DNA of 36,175 bases from Syntrophaceae bacterium (GCA_016927935.1 JAFGLS010000164.1:1-36175), one strand, 5' to 3'; counted from the stretch's first letter, positions 17,186 to 25,252 are shown. The notes: generated from the sequence alone by a model not told the origin. A program made the numbers and translations.

Positions 17186-18277
17186 CTATTTATTGGACCT
17201 TGTCAAAAAAAAATGTTTATGTTTTTTTAAGTCATTTTTTATCGCTTCGGACATTATATTCAGCGGTATCTTGCCCACGCTTCCGGGCATGTCCATCACG
17301 TATTGCGGCAGGCAAAGCCCTGAACTTTGCCGCCATATTTTCTCCATCATGGCTATGCCTGCTTGCGAATCGGTGCGAAAGTGCGTACAACCTGCAACAG
17401 GATCACAGTGAAAAAGATAATAGGGACGGATGGAAAGCCTCTGCAGACCATAAAGGAGGTCTCTCATTATGGGAAAAGAATCGTTAACATTCTTGAGCAA
17501 AACCGATTGATTGGAAACGGGTATGCCCACTTCTTGAATCATGTTGCAGGCGCGTGCTGACTCTTTGGTGATTTCGACAGGATGATTAAACTGAGTATTA
17601 AACCACAGTGGCCGGTAGCGTTTGAGCATTCGACAGAGCTCGTTGGTGATGCGCATGGGCATAACCACCGGAACACGACTGCCGATGCGCAAAACCTCAA
17701 TATGGGGAATGGCTTTCAGCGAGGACAAAATCTTTTCCAAGGTTTGGTCAGTGAGAACCAGAGGTTCGCCTCCGGAAATAATGACTTCTCGAATTTGCGG
17801 TGATTGGGCGAGATAGCCAATCATTTTTTCTAAACGTGCTTCTAGGCTTATGTGATTGTTCTGAGACCAAAAACGTTTGCGGTTGCAGTGCCGGCAGTAA
17901 GCGGCGCAGATTTCAGTAACGATGGCCAGACAGCGGTCGGGATAGCGGCGCACCAGTTTAGGCACCGGCATATAGGAATCTTCCTGAAGAGGATCATCTC
18001 CCGCTTCATCGGAACATTGAACTTCCCGGATATCGGGAACACACTGAGCGTGGATAGGATCTTTGTTTTTTTTCTGGATAAGAGATAAATAATAAGGAGT
18101 TATTGCCATCGGGTAAACAGAAGTTACGGTTTTTAATATATTCTCATTCAAACTCTTTTTTTTGAGAAAACTTTTCAGAATGTTTATTTTGGTAATGCGG
18201 TTTTGAAATTGCCAGCGCCAGCTCTGCCAATCTTTTTCCGATGCTTTAAAATACGAAAGAATAATTTTTTTGTGCAT
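17186..18277 (-). CDS. kamA: KamA-type lysine 2,3-aminomutase, tail-less; likely EpmB role
   Basis: Radical SAM/PLP enzyme expected to convert L-lysine to beta-lysine. The 4Fe-4S motif is C124-x3-C128-x2-C131 (CAAYCRHC). SAM-binding IISGGEPL and the substrate-region GSRVPVVMPMRIT follow, and the PLP lysine is K336 in GSVGKIPL. Features such as AITPYYLSLI, HFRT and YCRHCNRKR match clostridial KamA rather than E. coli EpmB (where the iron-sulfur segment is CAVNCRYC). The protein ends 27 residues after K336, whereas KamA carries about 80, so the C-terminal domain is missing as in EpmB. It lies 60 bases before efp, supporting EF-P modification. The ATG at 18277 lies in a dispersed repeat with GGAG 7 bases upstream. 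Confidence 0.9.
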   Translation of the reverse strand: MHKKIILSYFKASEKDWQSWRWQFQNRITKINILKSFLKKKSLNENILKTVTSVYPMAITPYYLSLIQKKNKDPIHAQCVPDIREVQCSDEAGDDPLQEDSYMPVPKLVRRYPDRCLAIVTEICAAYCRHCNRKRFWSQNNHISLEARLEKMIGYLAQSPQIREVIISGGEPLVLTDQTLEKILSSLKAIPHIEVLRIGSRVPVVMPMRITNELCRMLKRYRPLWFNTQFNHPVEITKESARACNMIQEVGIPVSNQSVLLKNVNDSFPIMRDLLYGLQRLSIRPYYLFHCDPVAGCTHFRTDSQAGIAMMEKIWRQSSGLCLPQYVMDMPGSVGKIPLNIMSEAIKNDLKKHKHFFLTRSNK

Positions 18278-18352
18278 CCCGCTCCGCTTCGCTACGGGGA
18301 TAGTTCAACCAGCAAGTTTCAGTGCGCTACGCTTCTGAAACTTGGGTTTCAC
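18275..18352 (-). repeat. Dispersed hairpin repeat, copy B
   Basis: On the minus strand it runs GTGAAAC, then a perfect 10-base stem (CAAGTTTCAG at 18313-18322 with CTGAAACTTG at 18335-18344) around the loop AAGCGTAGCGCA, then GTTGAAC, then a CCCCGTAGCG segment, and ends in GGAGCGGGATG, which contains the kamA start codon. It matches copy A at 26065-26130 closely and copy C at 28815-28899 partly. Like REP elements it is intergenic; function unknown. Confidence 0.7.
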
Positions 18353-18480
18353 TATAATGAGCCCGAGGATATCTCGTTAGACTAAATTAAAATATAAATT
18401 TTAGGTTTTGTCTCGTATCACAAAAATAGCTAATTGCAAAGCCAATCAGTTTCGTTTAATGAGAAATAACTTCATTTTTA

Positions 18481-18489
18481 TGATATAAT
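18481..18489 (+). promoter_or_regulatory. Extended -10 promoter for the CDF gene
   Basis: TGA-TATAAT: a perfect -10 box at 18484-18489 preceded by the TGN extension at 18481-18483. No good -35 is seen, which is tolerated for extended -10 promoters. It lies 21 bases before the start codon, so the transcript would have a very short leader. Confidence 0.55.
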
Positions 18490-18509
18490 TATTTTATAAA
18501 AATTCAGAT

Positions 18510-19409
18510 ATGAGACCTATGACTAATATACAGCAAAAAAAGGAGCGGGTGGCAATGTTGTCAGTTGCTTCTAATTCTTTTTTGGTTTTATTCAAATTAT
18601 TTATAGGTATTTTGATAGGGTCTGTTTCAATAATATCGGAGGCAATTCATTCGGGTGTGGATTTGCTGGCCGCGGCTATTGCCATGTTTTCCGTAAAAAA
18701 ATCCAGCGTTCCCGCCGATAAGCAACATCCTTTTGGCCACGGGAAAATAGAAAATATATCCGGTTTTGTGGAGGCATTGCTTATTTTTATTGCGGCTTTT
18801 TGGATTATTTTTGAAGCGCTGAAAAAATTAATTTCATCTAATTACATCAAACATGCCGAATGGGGCGTTGCCGTTATGTTATTTTCTTCTGTTGTAAACT
18901 ATATCGTTTCACAAAAATTATTTAAGATAGGCAAAGATGCTGATTCCATAGCACTACAGGCTGATGCCTGGCATTTACGCACGGATGTTTACACTTCGGC
19001 AGGCGTCATGGCCGGTATGGCAATAATCTGGATAGGGCATGAATTTTTTGCCGCGCATAACATTAATTGGATTGATTCTGTTGTTGCGATTTTTGTAGCG
19101 TTTCTTATTTTGAAAACAGCTTATGATCTGACATCTCGTTCCATTCGTGATTTATTGGACGTAAAATTGCCGTTGGAAGAGGAGGATTATATCCGTGATA
19201 TAATCAGCCGGCACCCAGCTATTTTCGGATATCACCAGTTGCGGACTCGTAAGGGCGGCCATATTCGATTTATAGAATTCCATATCAATGTTGATCCGCA
19301 AATGACCGTGCTTGAGTCGCATAACATCACCAAGGAACTAAAGCAAAGTATATGGGAAAAATTTTCTGATTGCGTTATTACCATTCATATCGAGCCTTGC
19401 GATGATTAA
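18510..19409 (+). CDS. Cation diffusion facilitator family transporter
   Basis: Inner-membrane antiporter that exports divalent metal ions (Zn, Fe, Mn or Co). The 299-residue protein has six membrane segments (about 20-215) and a C-terminal cytoplasmic ferredoxin-like domain. The two metal-site motifs are HxxxD forms: EAIHSGVD near residue 47 and ADAWHLRTD near 154. The conserved PFGHGKIE loop is present. HIRFIEFHINVD and ITIHIEP belong to the cytoplasmic domain. The metal cannot be named from sequence alone. A second ATG at 18519 could be the start; neither has a clear ribosome-binding site. Confidence 0.92.
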   Translation: MRPMTNIQQKKERVAMLSVASNSFLVLFKLFIGILIGSVSIISEAIHSGVDLLAAAIAMFSVKKSSVPADKQHPFGHGKIENISGFVEALLIFIAAFWIIFEALKKLISSNYIKHAEWGVAVMLFSSVVNYIVSQKLFKIGKDADSIALQADAWHLRTDVYTSAGVMAGMAIIWIGHEFFAAHNINWIDSVVAIFVAFLILKTAYDLTSRSIRDLLDVKLPLEEEDYIRDIISRHPAIFGYHQLRTRKGGHIRFIEFHINVDPQMTVLESHNITKELKQSIWEKFSDCVITIHIEPCDD

Positions 19410-19480
19410 TGTCTGGATATCTTCGTAGCCGGCTGTTTTATCGTAGGCAATTTATTTCCTTGAGTATTGAAAAACTTTGA

Positions 19481-19510
19481 GTGTTACAAGAGTAGCACAG
19501 TAAATTTTTT
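19481..19510. terminator. Possible shared terminator between CDF and NlpC/P60 genes
   Basis: GTGTTAC (19481-19487) pairs with GTAGCAC (19492-19498), with one G-T pair and an AAGA loop. Six T residues follow at 19505-19510 on the plus strand, and a T-run also follows on the minus strand. The T-tract is a few bases away from the stem, so confidence is moderate. It sits between two converging genes. Confidence 0.45.
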
Positions 19511-20882
19511 AATTGACATTTTCCGAATGACTCGATCTGATTTGCCGATTTTCTTTGCCTTGCACTAATATGGTCATCGCCGAAAGTTTTTTTATTAACA
19601 ATCCTTCTGGATCAAGCCTGCTTAATTCCGTTCCCGGGTATAGAGTCGTAATCAGTGACTTACCAATAATTTTCCTTCCTTCATTGCCGTCACAATCTAT
19701 TATTTTTAGTCCCCAGGCGTTGTGGAAAATGAGAGCCTGCCCGTTATGTTCGCCGACATAGAGCATGACATGCCCCCTGAACCAGAGAAGGGTTAAATAG
19801 GGAATTCCCTGTTCCAAAATAATTTTTTCTTTTTGTTTGGGCTCTAAGTTCTGCAAATCAATGTATGTCCCAGCTTTTTTTGCCTGATCCGTGGAATTTC
19901 TTGGCAGCCAAATGCCGAAAGGGGCGAAGAAATCTCTGGTCATGGCTGAACAATCGCGGTTGCCGTAGAGTCCTCCCCAGCCGTATGTTTCGTCAATTAA
20001 TTCATTGGATATTTTTACTGCATTGGCATAATTGAAGGGGAGCGGTTTGGGTTCAACAATCTGACGGGAGAGGAAGCAGCGCTTGATTACAGCGCAATTG
20101 TTTTCATCAGCTGTGGCTACGAGTATTTCCAATGTGTCTGTCGCTTCTTTAACTAAAGGAAAAACTTGTCCGATTGAAGTTCTGAGACAAAAATTATCGT
20201 CAGCATCAAAGATGGAGGTTTTATCCTTGATAATAACGGCATAACGTCCTGATTCCCATGATTTAATAAAAATTTTATCAACACGCGCATAATCCTCAAC
20301 CGGTATCCAGCCGAAAGCAAAACTGGTTTCTACCAATGCCCATGATTTGTCAGCACTTTTGTGACAGAGCAAAATAGGAGTGTTCGCAGAAACAGAAGAT
20401 ATTTGCAGATTGTCAAAAGGCCAGCCGGATATGTTTCCATCTGGCTTGGAAAATTGAGGCCTTTGCGTAGGAAGCATGCGAAGATTTGTATTTCTTGTTG
20501 TAATCGCCGGCTGTAGGGCGTTGGGATAATTTTCCAAAGAAGCATTTTGCTGGAGTTTTTTTAGCCAGTCCGCAGAATGTTTTCTTTTGTTTTCGCCATA
20601 ACCGGGACTTATACTGAATCTGCTAAAGATGGAGGATACGTTTATAGGTGAGGCGTGAGCAGGTTTGAGGTTATGCCAGACAGAGAAGTACATTTTATTG
20701 TAGTCTTCGTCCATTTTTGCCTGTTCTTCGGTGGATAGAAGAAGTTTTTCCCTGAAGATATCAGTTATGTAAAAAGAGTGATCCTGACGCAAATCCGTCT
20801 CATCTTTTATCAGCTCGGGTAATTTTGGGCAGCAGGAGAACAAAAGAAATATTAAAGAAAAATAAAAATATCTTAATTTCAC
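19509..20882 (-). CDS. NlpC/P60 family lipoprotein with SH3 domains
   Basis: A likely cell-wall peptidase, cleaving stem peptides of peptidoglycan. The 457-residue protein has a signal peptide with a lipobox near residue 17 (FSCC), an N-terminal NlpC/P60-associated region (about 40-110), two bacterial SH3-like segments (about 130-290, with SWALVETSFAFGWIPVEDYARVD), and a C-terminal NlpC/P60 domain. The catalytic cysteine is in YGNRDCSAMTRDFF, the histidine in RGHVMLYVG, and a third polar residue in HNAWGLK. This domain order matches the described SH3b1-SH3b2-NlpC/P60 family. It stands alone, converging on the CDF gene. Confidence 0.88.
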   Translation of the reverse strand: MKLRYFYFSLIFLLFSCCPKLPELIKDETDLRQDHSFYITDIFREKLLLSTEEQAKMDEDYNKMYFSVWHNLKPAHASPINVSSIFSRFSISPGYGENKRKHSADWLKKLQQNASLENYPNALQPAITTRNTNLRMLPTQRPQFSKPDGNISGWPFDNLQISSVSANTPILLCHKSADKSWALVETSFAFGWIPVEDYARVDKIFIKSWESGRYAVIIKDKTSIFDADDNFCLRTSIGQVFPLVKEATDTLEILVATADENNCAVIKRCFLSRQIVEPKPLPFNYANAVKISNELIDETYGWGGLYGNRDCSAMTRDFFAPFGIWLPRNSTDQAKKAGTYIDLQNLEPKQKEKIILEQGIPYLTLLWFRGHVMLYVGEHNGQALIFHNAWGLKIIDCDGNEGRKIIGKSLITTLYPGTELSRLDPEGLLIKKLSAMTILVQGKENRQIRSSHSENVN

Positions 20883-21031
20883 GAAAAAATCCTTGATTTC
20901 ATTTTACATACTTTTATAATCTTTTTTAACATTTTGGGCAAGGTAAAACGATAAAAAATTTACTGTATTTTACAAATAATTTATGAAATAAGAAATTTAA
21001 CCTTGATGTAAAAATAAAAAAACGTTCGGTT

Positions 21032-21073
21032 TGAGGTAAGTAAAAACGACTGAAAAATAAATGTCGTTCCTCA
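21032..21073 (+). promoter_or_regulatory. Stem-loop in the leader of the arginine decarboxylase gene
   Basis: Two stacked stems: TGAGG (21032-21036) with CCTCA (21069-21073), and AACGAC (21045-21050) with GTCGTT (21063-21068). The 3' arms are contiguous and the 5' arms are separated by 8 bases. The structure ends 14 bases before the TAAGGAG ribosome-binding site. It may be a post-transcriptional control element. The rest of the 217-base gap (20883-21099) is AT-rich with nothing recognised. Confidence 0.45.
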
Positions 21074-21099
21074 CTCTGAAATGACTAAGGAGTAGAGAA

Positions 21100-21648
21100 A
21101 TGGAAAATTTTGTACCGAGAAAGATCTTTTTTACAAAGGGAGTGGGTACGCACAAAGATGAGCTGCATTCCTTTGAGCGTGCCCTGCGTGATGCCGGAAT
21201 AGAGAAATGCAATCTGGTTCAGGTATCCAGCATATTTCCGCCAAGGTGCAAAGTTATTTCCAAAACTCAAGGATTAAAAGAATTGACTCCCGGTGCTCTG
21301 ACTTACTGTGTTATGAGCCGTTGCTGCACCAACGAACCCAAGAGACTTTTGGCAGCTTCAGTAGGCTGCGCCATTCCCGCTGACAGATCATCCTATGGTT
21401 ATATCAGCGAGCATCACGCCTATGGTCAGAACGAAAAGCAGGCCGGAGATTATGCGGAAGATATGGCGGCGGCAATGCTGGCCTCTACTTTGGGAATTGA
21501 TTTTAATGTTGATGAAAGCTGGGACGAGAAAAAAGAAATATTTAAAATCAGCGGCAAGATTGTACGTACGCTTAACGTTACTCAATCCACGATTTGCAGA
21601 GATAATAAATTTGCCACTGTGATTGCCGTAGCCGTATTTATTTTTTAA
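21100..21648 (+). CDS. pdaD: Pyruvoyl-dependent arginine decarboxylase
   Basis: Converts arginine to agmatine, the entry to polyamine synthesis, using a self-made pyruvoyl group in place of PLP. The 182-residue proenzyme contains the cleavage site S43-S44 in LVQVSSIFPP; self-cleavage would give a beta chain of 43 residues and an alpha chain whose Ser44 becomes pyruvoyl. The family marks GVGTHKDELHSFERALRDAGI and SSYGYISEHHAYGQ are present. It has a strong TAAGGAG site at 21086-21092. Family members occur in archaea, chlamydiae and some other bacteria. No agmatinase or agmatine deiminase gene is in the window. Confidence 0.94.
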   Translation: MENFVPRKIFFTKGVGTHKDELHSFERALRDAGIEKCNLVQVSSIFPPRCKVISKTQGLKELTPGALTYCVMSRCCTNEPKRLLAASVGCAIPADRSSYGYISEHHAYGQNEKQAGDYAEDMAAAMLASTLGIDFNVDESWDEKKEIFKISGKIVRTLNVTQSTICRDNKFATVIAVAVFIF

Positions 21649-21666
21649 GATATTTTTCACCCTAAA

Positions 21667-21703
21667 AGAAATGTATATCAAAAACATTTCTGATGAATTT
21701 TTT
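21667..21703 (+). terminator. Possible terminator after pdaD
   Basis: AGAAATGT (21667-21674) pairs perfectly with ACATTTCT (21684-21691) around a 9-base loop. A T-rich stretch follows only after GATGAA, at about 21698-21703, so termination would be weak. Confidence 0.4.
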
Positions 21704-21723
21704 ATTCTCTGTTTTGTTCAACT

Positions 21724-22611
21724 ATGTCGCGAAAAGATAGTCAAGTCAACAACTCAAGAGAAATACCTTCACTAAAAACTCATGATGTCGGCGGCGCACA
21801 ATTGCCTTATCTTTATTATGAAGGGGACACTCCGCAAATTCTTTTTGCTCATGCCACCGGTTTTTTACCATGGCTTTGGCACCCTATAATAGAACATTTA
21901 ACTCCATCCAAAGAGGCATGGGTGCCGTACATCTGCAATTATCGTGATTGTGATCCGGAACATGGAGGTCTTCCCTGGGATGTTATCGCCATGGATATAG
22001 TCAGTTTCTGTAATTCGCAAAATATCAGCAATAATCTGGCTGTAGGACATTCGATGGGCGCTACGGTGCTTACCATTGCTGCTGGTTTGTTTGAAATGCA
22101 ACCTCGCGGCATTATTCTGATTGAACCAATTTTTCTACCGGAGGAATTTTATTCAATGGATATAAAACTCAAGGATCATCCGCTGGCTTCTCAATCGATA
22201 AAAAGAAAAAACAGCTGGAAGGATGAAGACGAGGCTTTGGCATATCTGAAATCAAAATCCCTCTTTGCCGGCTGGGATGAACAGATGCTTCAATTTTATC
22301 TTAAATACGGCATGGAAAAAAAGGCAGGAGGGGAATTAAAGCTTGCCTGCGCCCCGAGAAATGAAGCAGCGCTGTTCATGGGAGGAAAGAGCACCAATCC
22401 CTGGCCTTTACTGAAGAAGTTGGACTGTCCTGTCCTTGTTGTGGAAGGGGAAAAAAGTGCCAACAAGGAATTTATTGACTTGCCCAGGGCAGTATCTTTG
22501 CTAAGTTATGGAAAATACATGTCGGTGTCAGAAACAGGGCATTTAATTCCCATGCAAAAACCTAGAGAAATCGCTAAAATTACAAAGGAATTTTTAGCAG
22601 AAGTATTTTAG
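21724..22611 (+). CDS. Alpha/beta hydrolase
   Basis: A 295-residue cytoplasmic alpha/beta-hydrolase-fold protein. The oxyanion-side motif is HATGF (43-47). The nucleophile is S110 in GHSMGA. The catalytic histidine is in ETGHLIPMQKP near residue 273. The acid is probably the carboxylate in VVEGEKS near 240. The opening line, with HATGFLPWLWHPII, is typical of esterase-like family members of unknown substrate. No clear ribosome-binding site precedes ATG 21724. It lies 75 bases after pdaD, across a weak terminator. Confidence 0.88.
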   Translation: MSRKDSQVNNSREIPSLKTHDVGGAQLPYLYYEGDTPQILFAHATGFLPWLWHPIIEHLTPSKEAWVPYICNYRDCDPEHGGLPWDVIAMDIVSFCNSQNISNNLAVGHSMGATVLTIAAGLFEMQPRGIILIEPIFLPEEFYSMDIKLKDHPLASQSIKRKNSWKDEDEALAYLKSKSLFAGWDEQMLQFYLKYGMEKKAGGELKLACAPRNEAALFMGGKSTNPWPLLKKLDCPVLVVEGEKSANKEFIDLPRAVSLLSYGKYMSVSETGHLIPMQKPREIAKITKEFLAEVF

Positions 22612-22694
22612 GAAACGATTGACGAAATTCAATAAATATGTAAACTTCTCTCTCCGAATAAAATTTTAAAAAAATTTAAGGGAAAACTTGTTTA

Positions 22695-23540
22695 ATGGCG
22701 TTTGATGAGTACAAGTGGAACGATTCTGAAGGTAAGAAAAGTTTTGGTCTTTTAATAGCAATGCCGTTTGCTATTATCGGTCGAAAGGTAATAAGCTGGA
22801 TTAACAATATGGGATCAGCCGCTATTTTTCTGATAATAGCTTTGCTGAAAACATTTCATCCGAAGCAATTTTCCAAGGTCATTCAGCAGATTTATTATGT
22901 CGGGGCACGGTCCACGACGATTATCATACTGGTCAGTTTGTTTACCGGTATGGTTTTAGGATTGCAATCATATCACGCTCTTGTAAAATTCAGTGCGCAG
23001 GGATCTCTGGGAACATTGGTGGCACTTTCTCTGATCAGGGAATTGGGGCCGGTTCTTACGGCTATTATGATTACGGCCAGAGCAGGATCCGCCATAACGG
23101 CCGAAATAGGCATTCAGCGCATTTCCGAACAGATTGATGCTTTGGTGACCATGCGTATTGATCCTTTTCGATATCTTGTAACTCCTAAAATAACAGCTTC
23201 GATTATAAGCTTTCCTTTGCTGACCACCGTGTTTGATATTATTGGCATTATCGGTGGGTATATCAGCGGCGTGGTTCTCATGGGTGTTAGTGGTGGTGTA
23301 TATATTCATAGTATTGAGGCCTATGTTGATATGAAAGACATTACGGACGGGCTTGTTAAAGCAATAGTATTCGCGATAATCGTTGCTACCGTTTGTTGTT
23401 ATCAGGGATATTTTGTGCACATGCGTGATGATAGCAAAGGAGCCAAGGCAGTTGGTCTTGCCACTACCTCTGCCGTTGTTATCTCCTGTGTGTTGATTCT
23501 TGTTTTAGATTATGTGGTGACTTCACTTCTTATGGTTTAG
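22695..23540 (+). CDS. mlaE: Mla lipid transport permease MlaE
   Basis: Inner-membrane permease of the MCE-type phospholipid transporter between inner and outer membrane. The 281-residue protein has an N-terminal amphipathic helix (about 20-55) and five membrane helices. The family core LSLIRELGPVLTAIMITARAGSAITAEIG lies at about 112-140, and the coupling segment EQIDALVTMRIDPFRYLVTP follows. A plus-strand operon mlaE-mlaF-mlaD-mlaC begins here. An AAGGGA site is 11 bases upstream, slightly far. Confidence 0.95.
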   Translation: MAFDEYKWNDSEGKKSFGLLIAMPFAIIGRKVISWINNMGSAAIFLIIALLKTFHPKQFSKVIQQIYYVGARSTTIIILVSLFTGMVLGLQSYHALVKFSAQGSLGTLVALSLIRELGPVLTAIMITARAGSAITAEIGIQRISEQIDALVTMRIDPFRYLVTPKITASIISFPLLTTVFDIIGIIGGYISGVVLMGVSGGVYIHSIEAYVDMKDITDGLVKAIVFAIIVATVCCYQGYFVHMRDDSKGAKAVGLATTSAVVISCVLILVLDYVVTSLLMV

Positions 23541-23547
23541 AGAAAAT

Positions 23548-24792
23548 ATGAACATACCTCTTGTTGAATTTAAAAATGTTACTAAGCGCTTTGGGGAGCA
23601 AACTGTTCTGGAAAATGTGAATTTAGAAATATACGAAGGAGAAGTTACCACAATTATTGGCCTGAGTGGTGCGGGCAAAAGCGTATTGCTCAAACACATT
23701 ATTGGTTTACTCAAACCTGATGAGGGGAAAATCTTTCTTCGTGGAAAACTCATAAATAATATGAATAAGGCCGAATTGGTCGAATCGATGTCAAAAATCA
23801 GTTATATGTTTCAAAGTAACGCACTATTCAGTTCCATGACTGTTTATGACAATATCGCGTTGCCCCTTGTGGAAAAGACGAATATGAAAAAAGCCGAAAT
23901 ACACGAGCGGGTAATGGCCAGAATCGAACAGACAGAATTGACCGAAGCCGCGGATAAATACCCATCGGAGTTATCCGGAGGTATGCAAAAAAGAGCGGCA
24001 CTGGCACGCGCTTTAATCACAGATCCACAGGTGGTGTTATTTGATGAGCCTACCACCGGTCAGGATCCTGTCCGGAAAAACGCGATTCTGAGTATGATTG
24101 CCCAGTATCAAAAGAAATTCAATTTTACGGCAATAATAGTCAGTCATGAGATTCCGGATGTGTATTTCATTTCCAACCGGATTCTCGCACTCTATGATAA
24201 AACAATAGTTTTTCAGGGAACGCCTGAAGAACTGGCGAATTTTAATCATCCCTTTAATGATGAGGTTATCCGAAGTCTCGAAGGGTTGCAGAAAGAATTA
24301 ACCGGTCTTTATTCCAGGCGGCAGTTCAAAATTTTGCATCGTACTCAGCTGCAACATAAAAAGCCGGAAGAAAGATATTGTGTCGCAGTTTTTGATTTGT
24401 CGGATATGGGTTCGATTATTTCTCGCATAGGTTACGACGCGGCACAGGAAAGAATCCATTCAATTGGAATTTACATTGATAAGCATTTTGGAGCTATTGG
24501 AGGTTTTTCTACCCGCCGTAAGGCTGATGAATTTGTCACGGTACTTCCCTTTTCCAATCTTGTTGAGGCAGAGAATATTTTAAAAGAATTTATCGAAGAT
24601 TTCCAGAAAAGTGGAATCAGTGATATAGAGGGTAAAACTAAAAGAGGCGTGCATTTGAAAAAGAGCGTTGACTTTTCCATAAGGGCGGGAATTGCAGAAG
24701 GGAAGCCCGTTGCCGGAATAGATTCAGTTATAAAGTTGGCCAAATCTAATCAAAAGGAAATTGGGCGGCTAAGATGCGCCGTAAAGGAGTGA
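23548..24792 (+). CDS. mlaF: Mla ABC ATPase MlaF with C-terminal degenerate GGDEF-like domain
   Basis: ATPase that powers the MlaE permease. Residues 1-248 are a complete ABC domain: Walker A GLSGAGKS (38-45), signature LSGGM (142-146), Walker B VVLFDEP (162-168), H-loop H200. Residues 250-414 are an extra domain that reads like a diguanylate cyclase: LTGLYSRRQF (251-260) matches the LTGLxNRRxF opening, VFDLSDMGSIISRIGYDAA (281-299) matches the DxDxFKxxND(x)xGHxxGD helix-turn, RKADEFVTVLP (324-334) replaces R-GGDEF-xxxLP, and IRAGIAEG matches the SxGIA strand. Key metal and GGDEF residues are lost, so cyclase activity is unlikely. Most MlaF proteins end near residue 265. The mlaE stop is 7 bases upstream. 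Confidence 0.9.
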   Translation: MNIPLVEFKNVTKRFGEQTVLENVNLEIYEGEVTTIIGLSGAGKSVLLKHIIGLLKPDEGKIFLRGKLINNMNKAELVESMSKISYMFQSNALFSSMTVYDNIALPLVEKTNMKKAEIHERVMARIEQTELTEAADKYPSELSGGMQKRAALARALITDPQVVLFDEPTTGQDPVRKNAILSMIAQYQKKFNFTAIIVSHEIPDVYFISNRILALYDKTIVFQGTPEELANFNHPFNDEVIRSLEGLQKELTGLYSRRQFKILHRTQLQHKKPEERYCVAVFDLSDMGSIISRIGYDAAQERIHSIGIYIDKHFGAIGGFSTRRKADEFVTVLPFSNLVEAENILKEFIEDFQKSGISDIEGKTKRGVHLKKSVDFSIRAGIAEGKPVAGIDSVIKLAKSNQKEIGRLRCAVKE

Positions 24793-24796
24793 ACAA

Positions 24797-25252
24797 ATGA
24801 AGAAATATAAGATGGAAGCCGTAGTTGGAATTTTTGTCTTTCTGGGACTTCTCTGTATAGGATATATGACCGTTAAACTCGGCAATGTTTCTTTTCTGGA
24901 AGACGATTCTTATCCGATAGAAGCTAAATTCCTTTCTGTAACCGGCCTGAGAATTGACAGTTCCGTAAAGGCGCTGGGTATTGAAGTGGGAAAAGTGAAA
25001 AAAATAACCATGGACCAGGAAAGTCAGAAAGCGGTTGTGAAAATGAGGATAAAAAAAGGGGTAAAGATTTATGATGATGCCATCGCCTCCATTAAGACAG
25101 AGGGACTGATGGGTGATAAATATGTCAGCATTGATTTGGGTGGCGGAGGTTCTCTAATTGAGGCAAATGGGACAATAGTGGAAACCCAGGCACCGTTGGA
25201 TATAGAAGGTTTAATCAGCAAATACGCTTTTGGTGATGTAAAAAAACAGTAA
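24797..25252 (+). CDS. mlaD: Mla MCE-domain protein MlaD
   Basis: Inner-membrane-anchored periplasmic protein that forms a hexameric ring guiding lipids between MlaFE and MlaC. The 151-residue protein has an N-terminal anchor helix at about 8-28 and one MCE domain (about 38-118) with VTGLRIDSSVKALGIEVGKV and the GLMGDKYVSIDLGG core. The family ILEGxxS-type C-terminal helix is seen as PLDIEGLISKYAFG. It starts 4 bases after mlaF. Confidence 0.94.
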   Translation: MKKYKMEAVVGIFVFLGLLCIGYMTVKLGNVSFLEDDSYPIEAKFLSVTGLRIDSSVKALGIEVGKVKKITMDQESQKAVVKMRIKKGVKIYDDAIASIKTEGLMGDKYVSIDLGGGGSLIEANGTIVETQAPLDIEGLISKYAFGDVKKQ

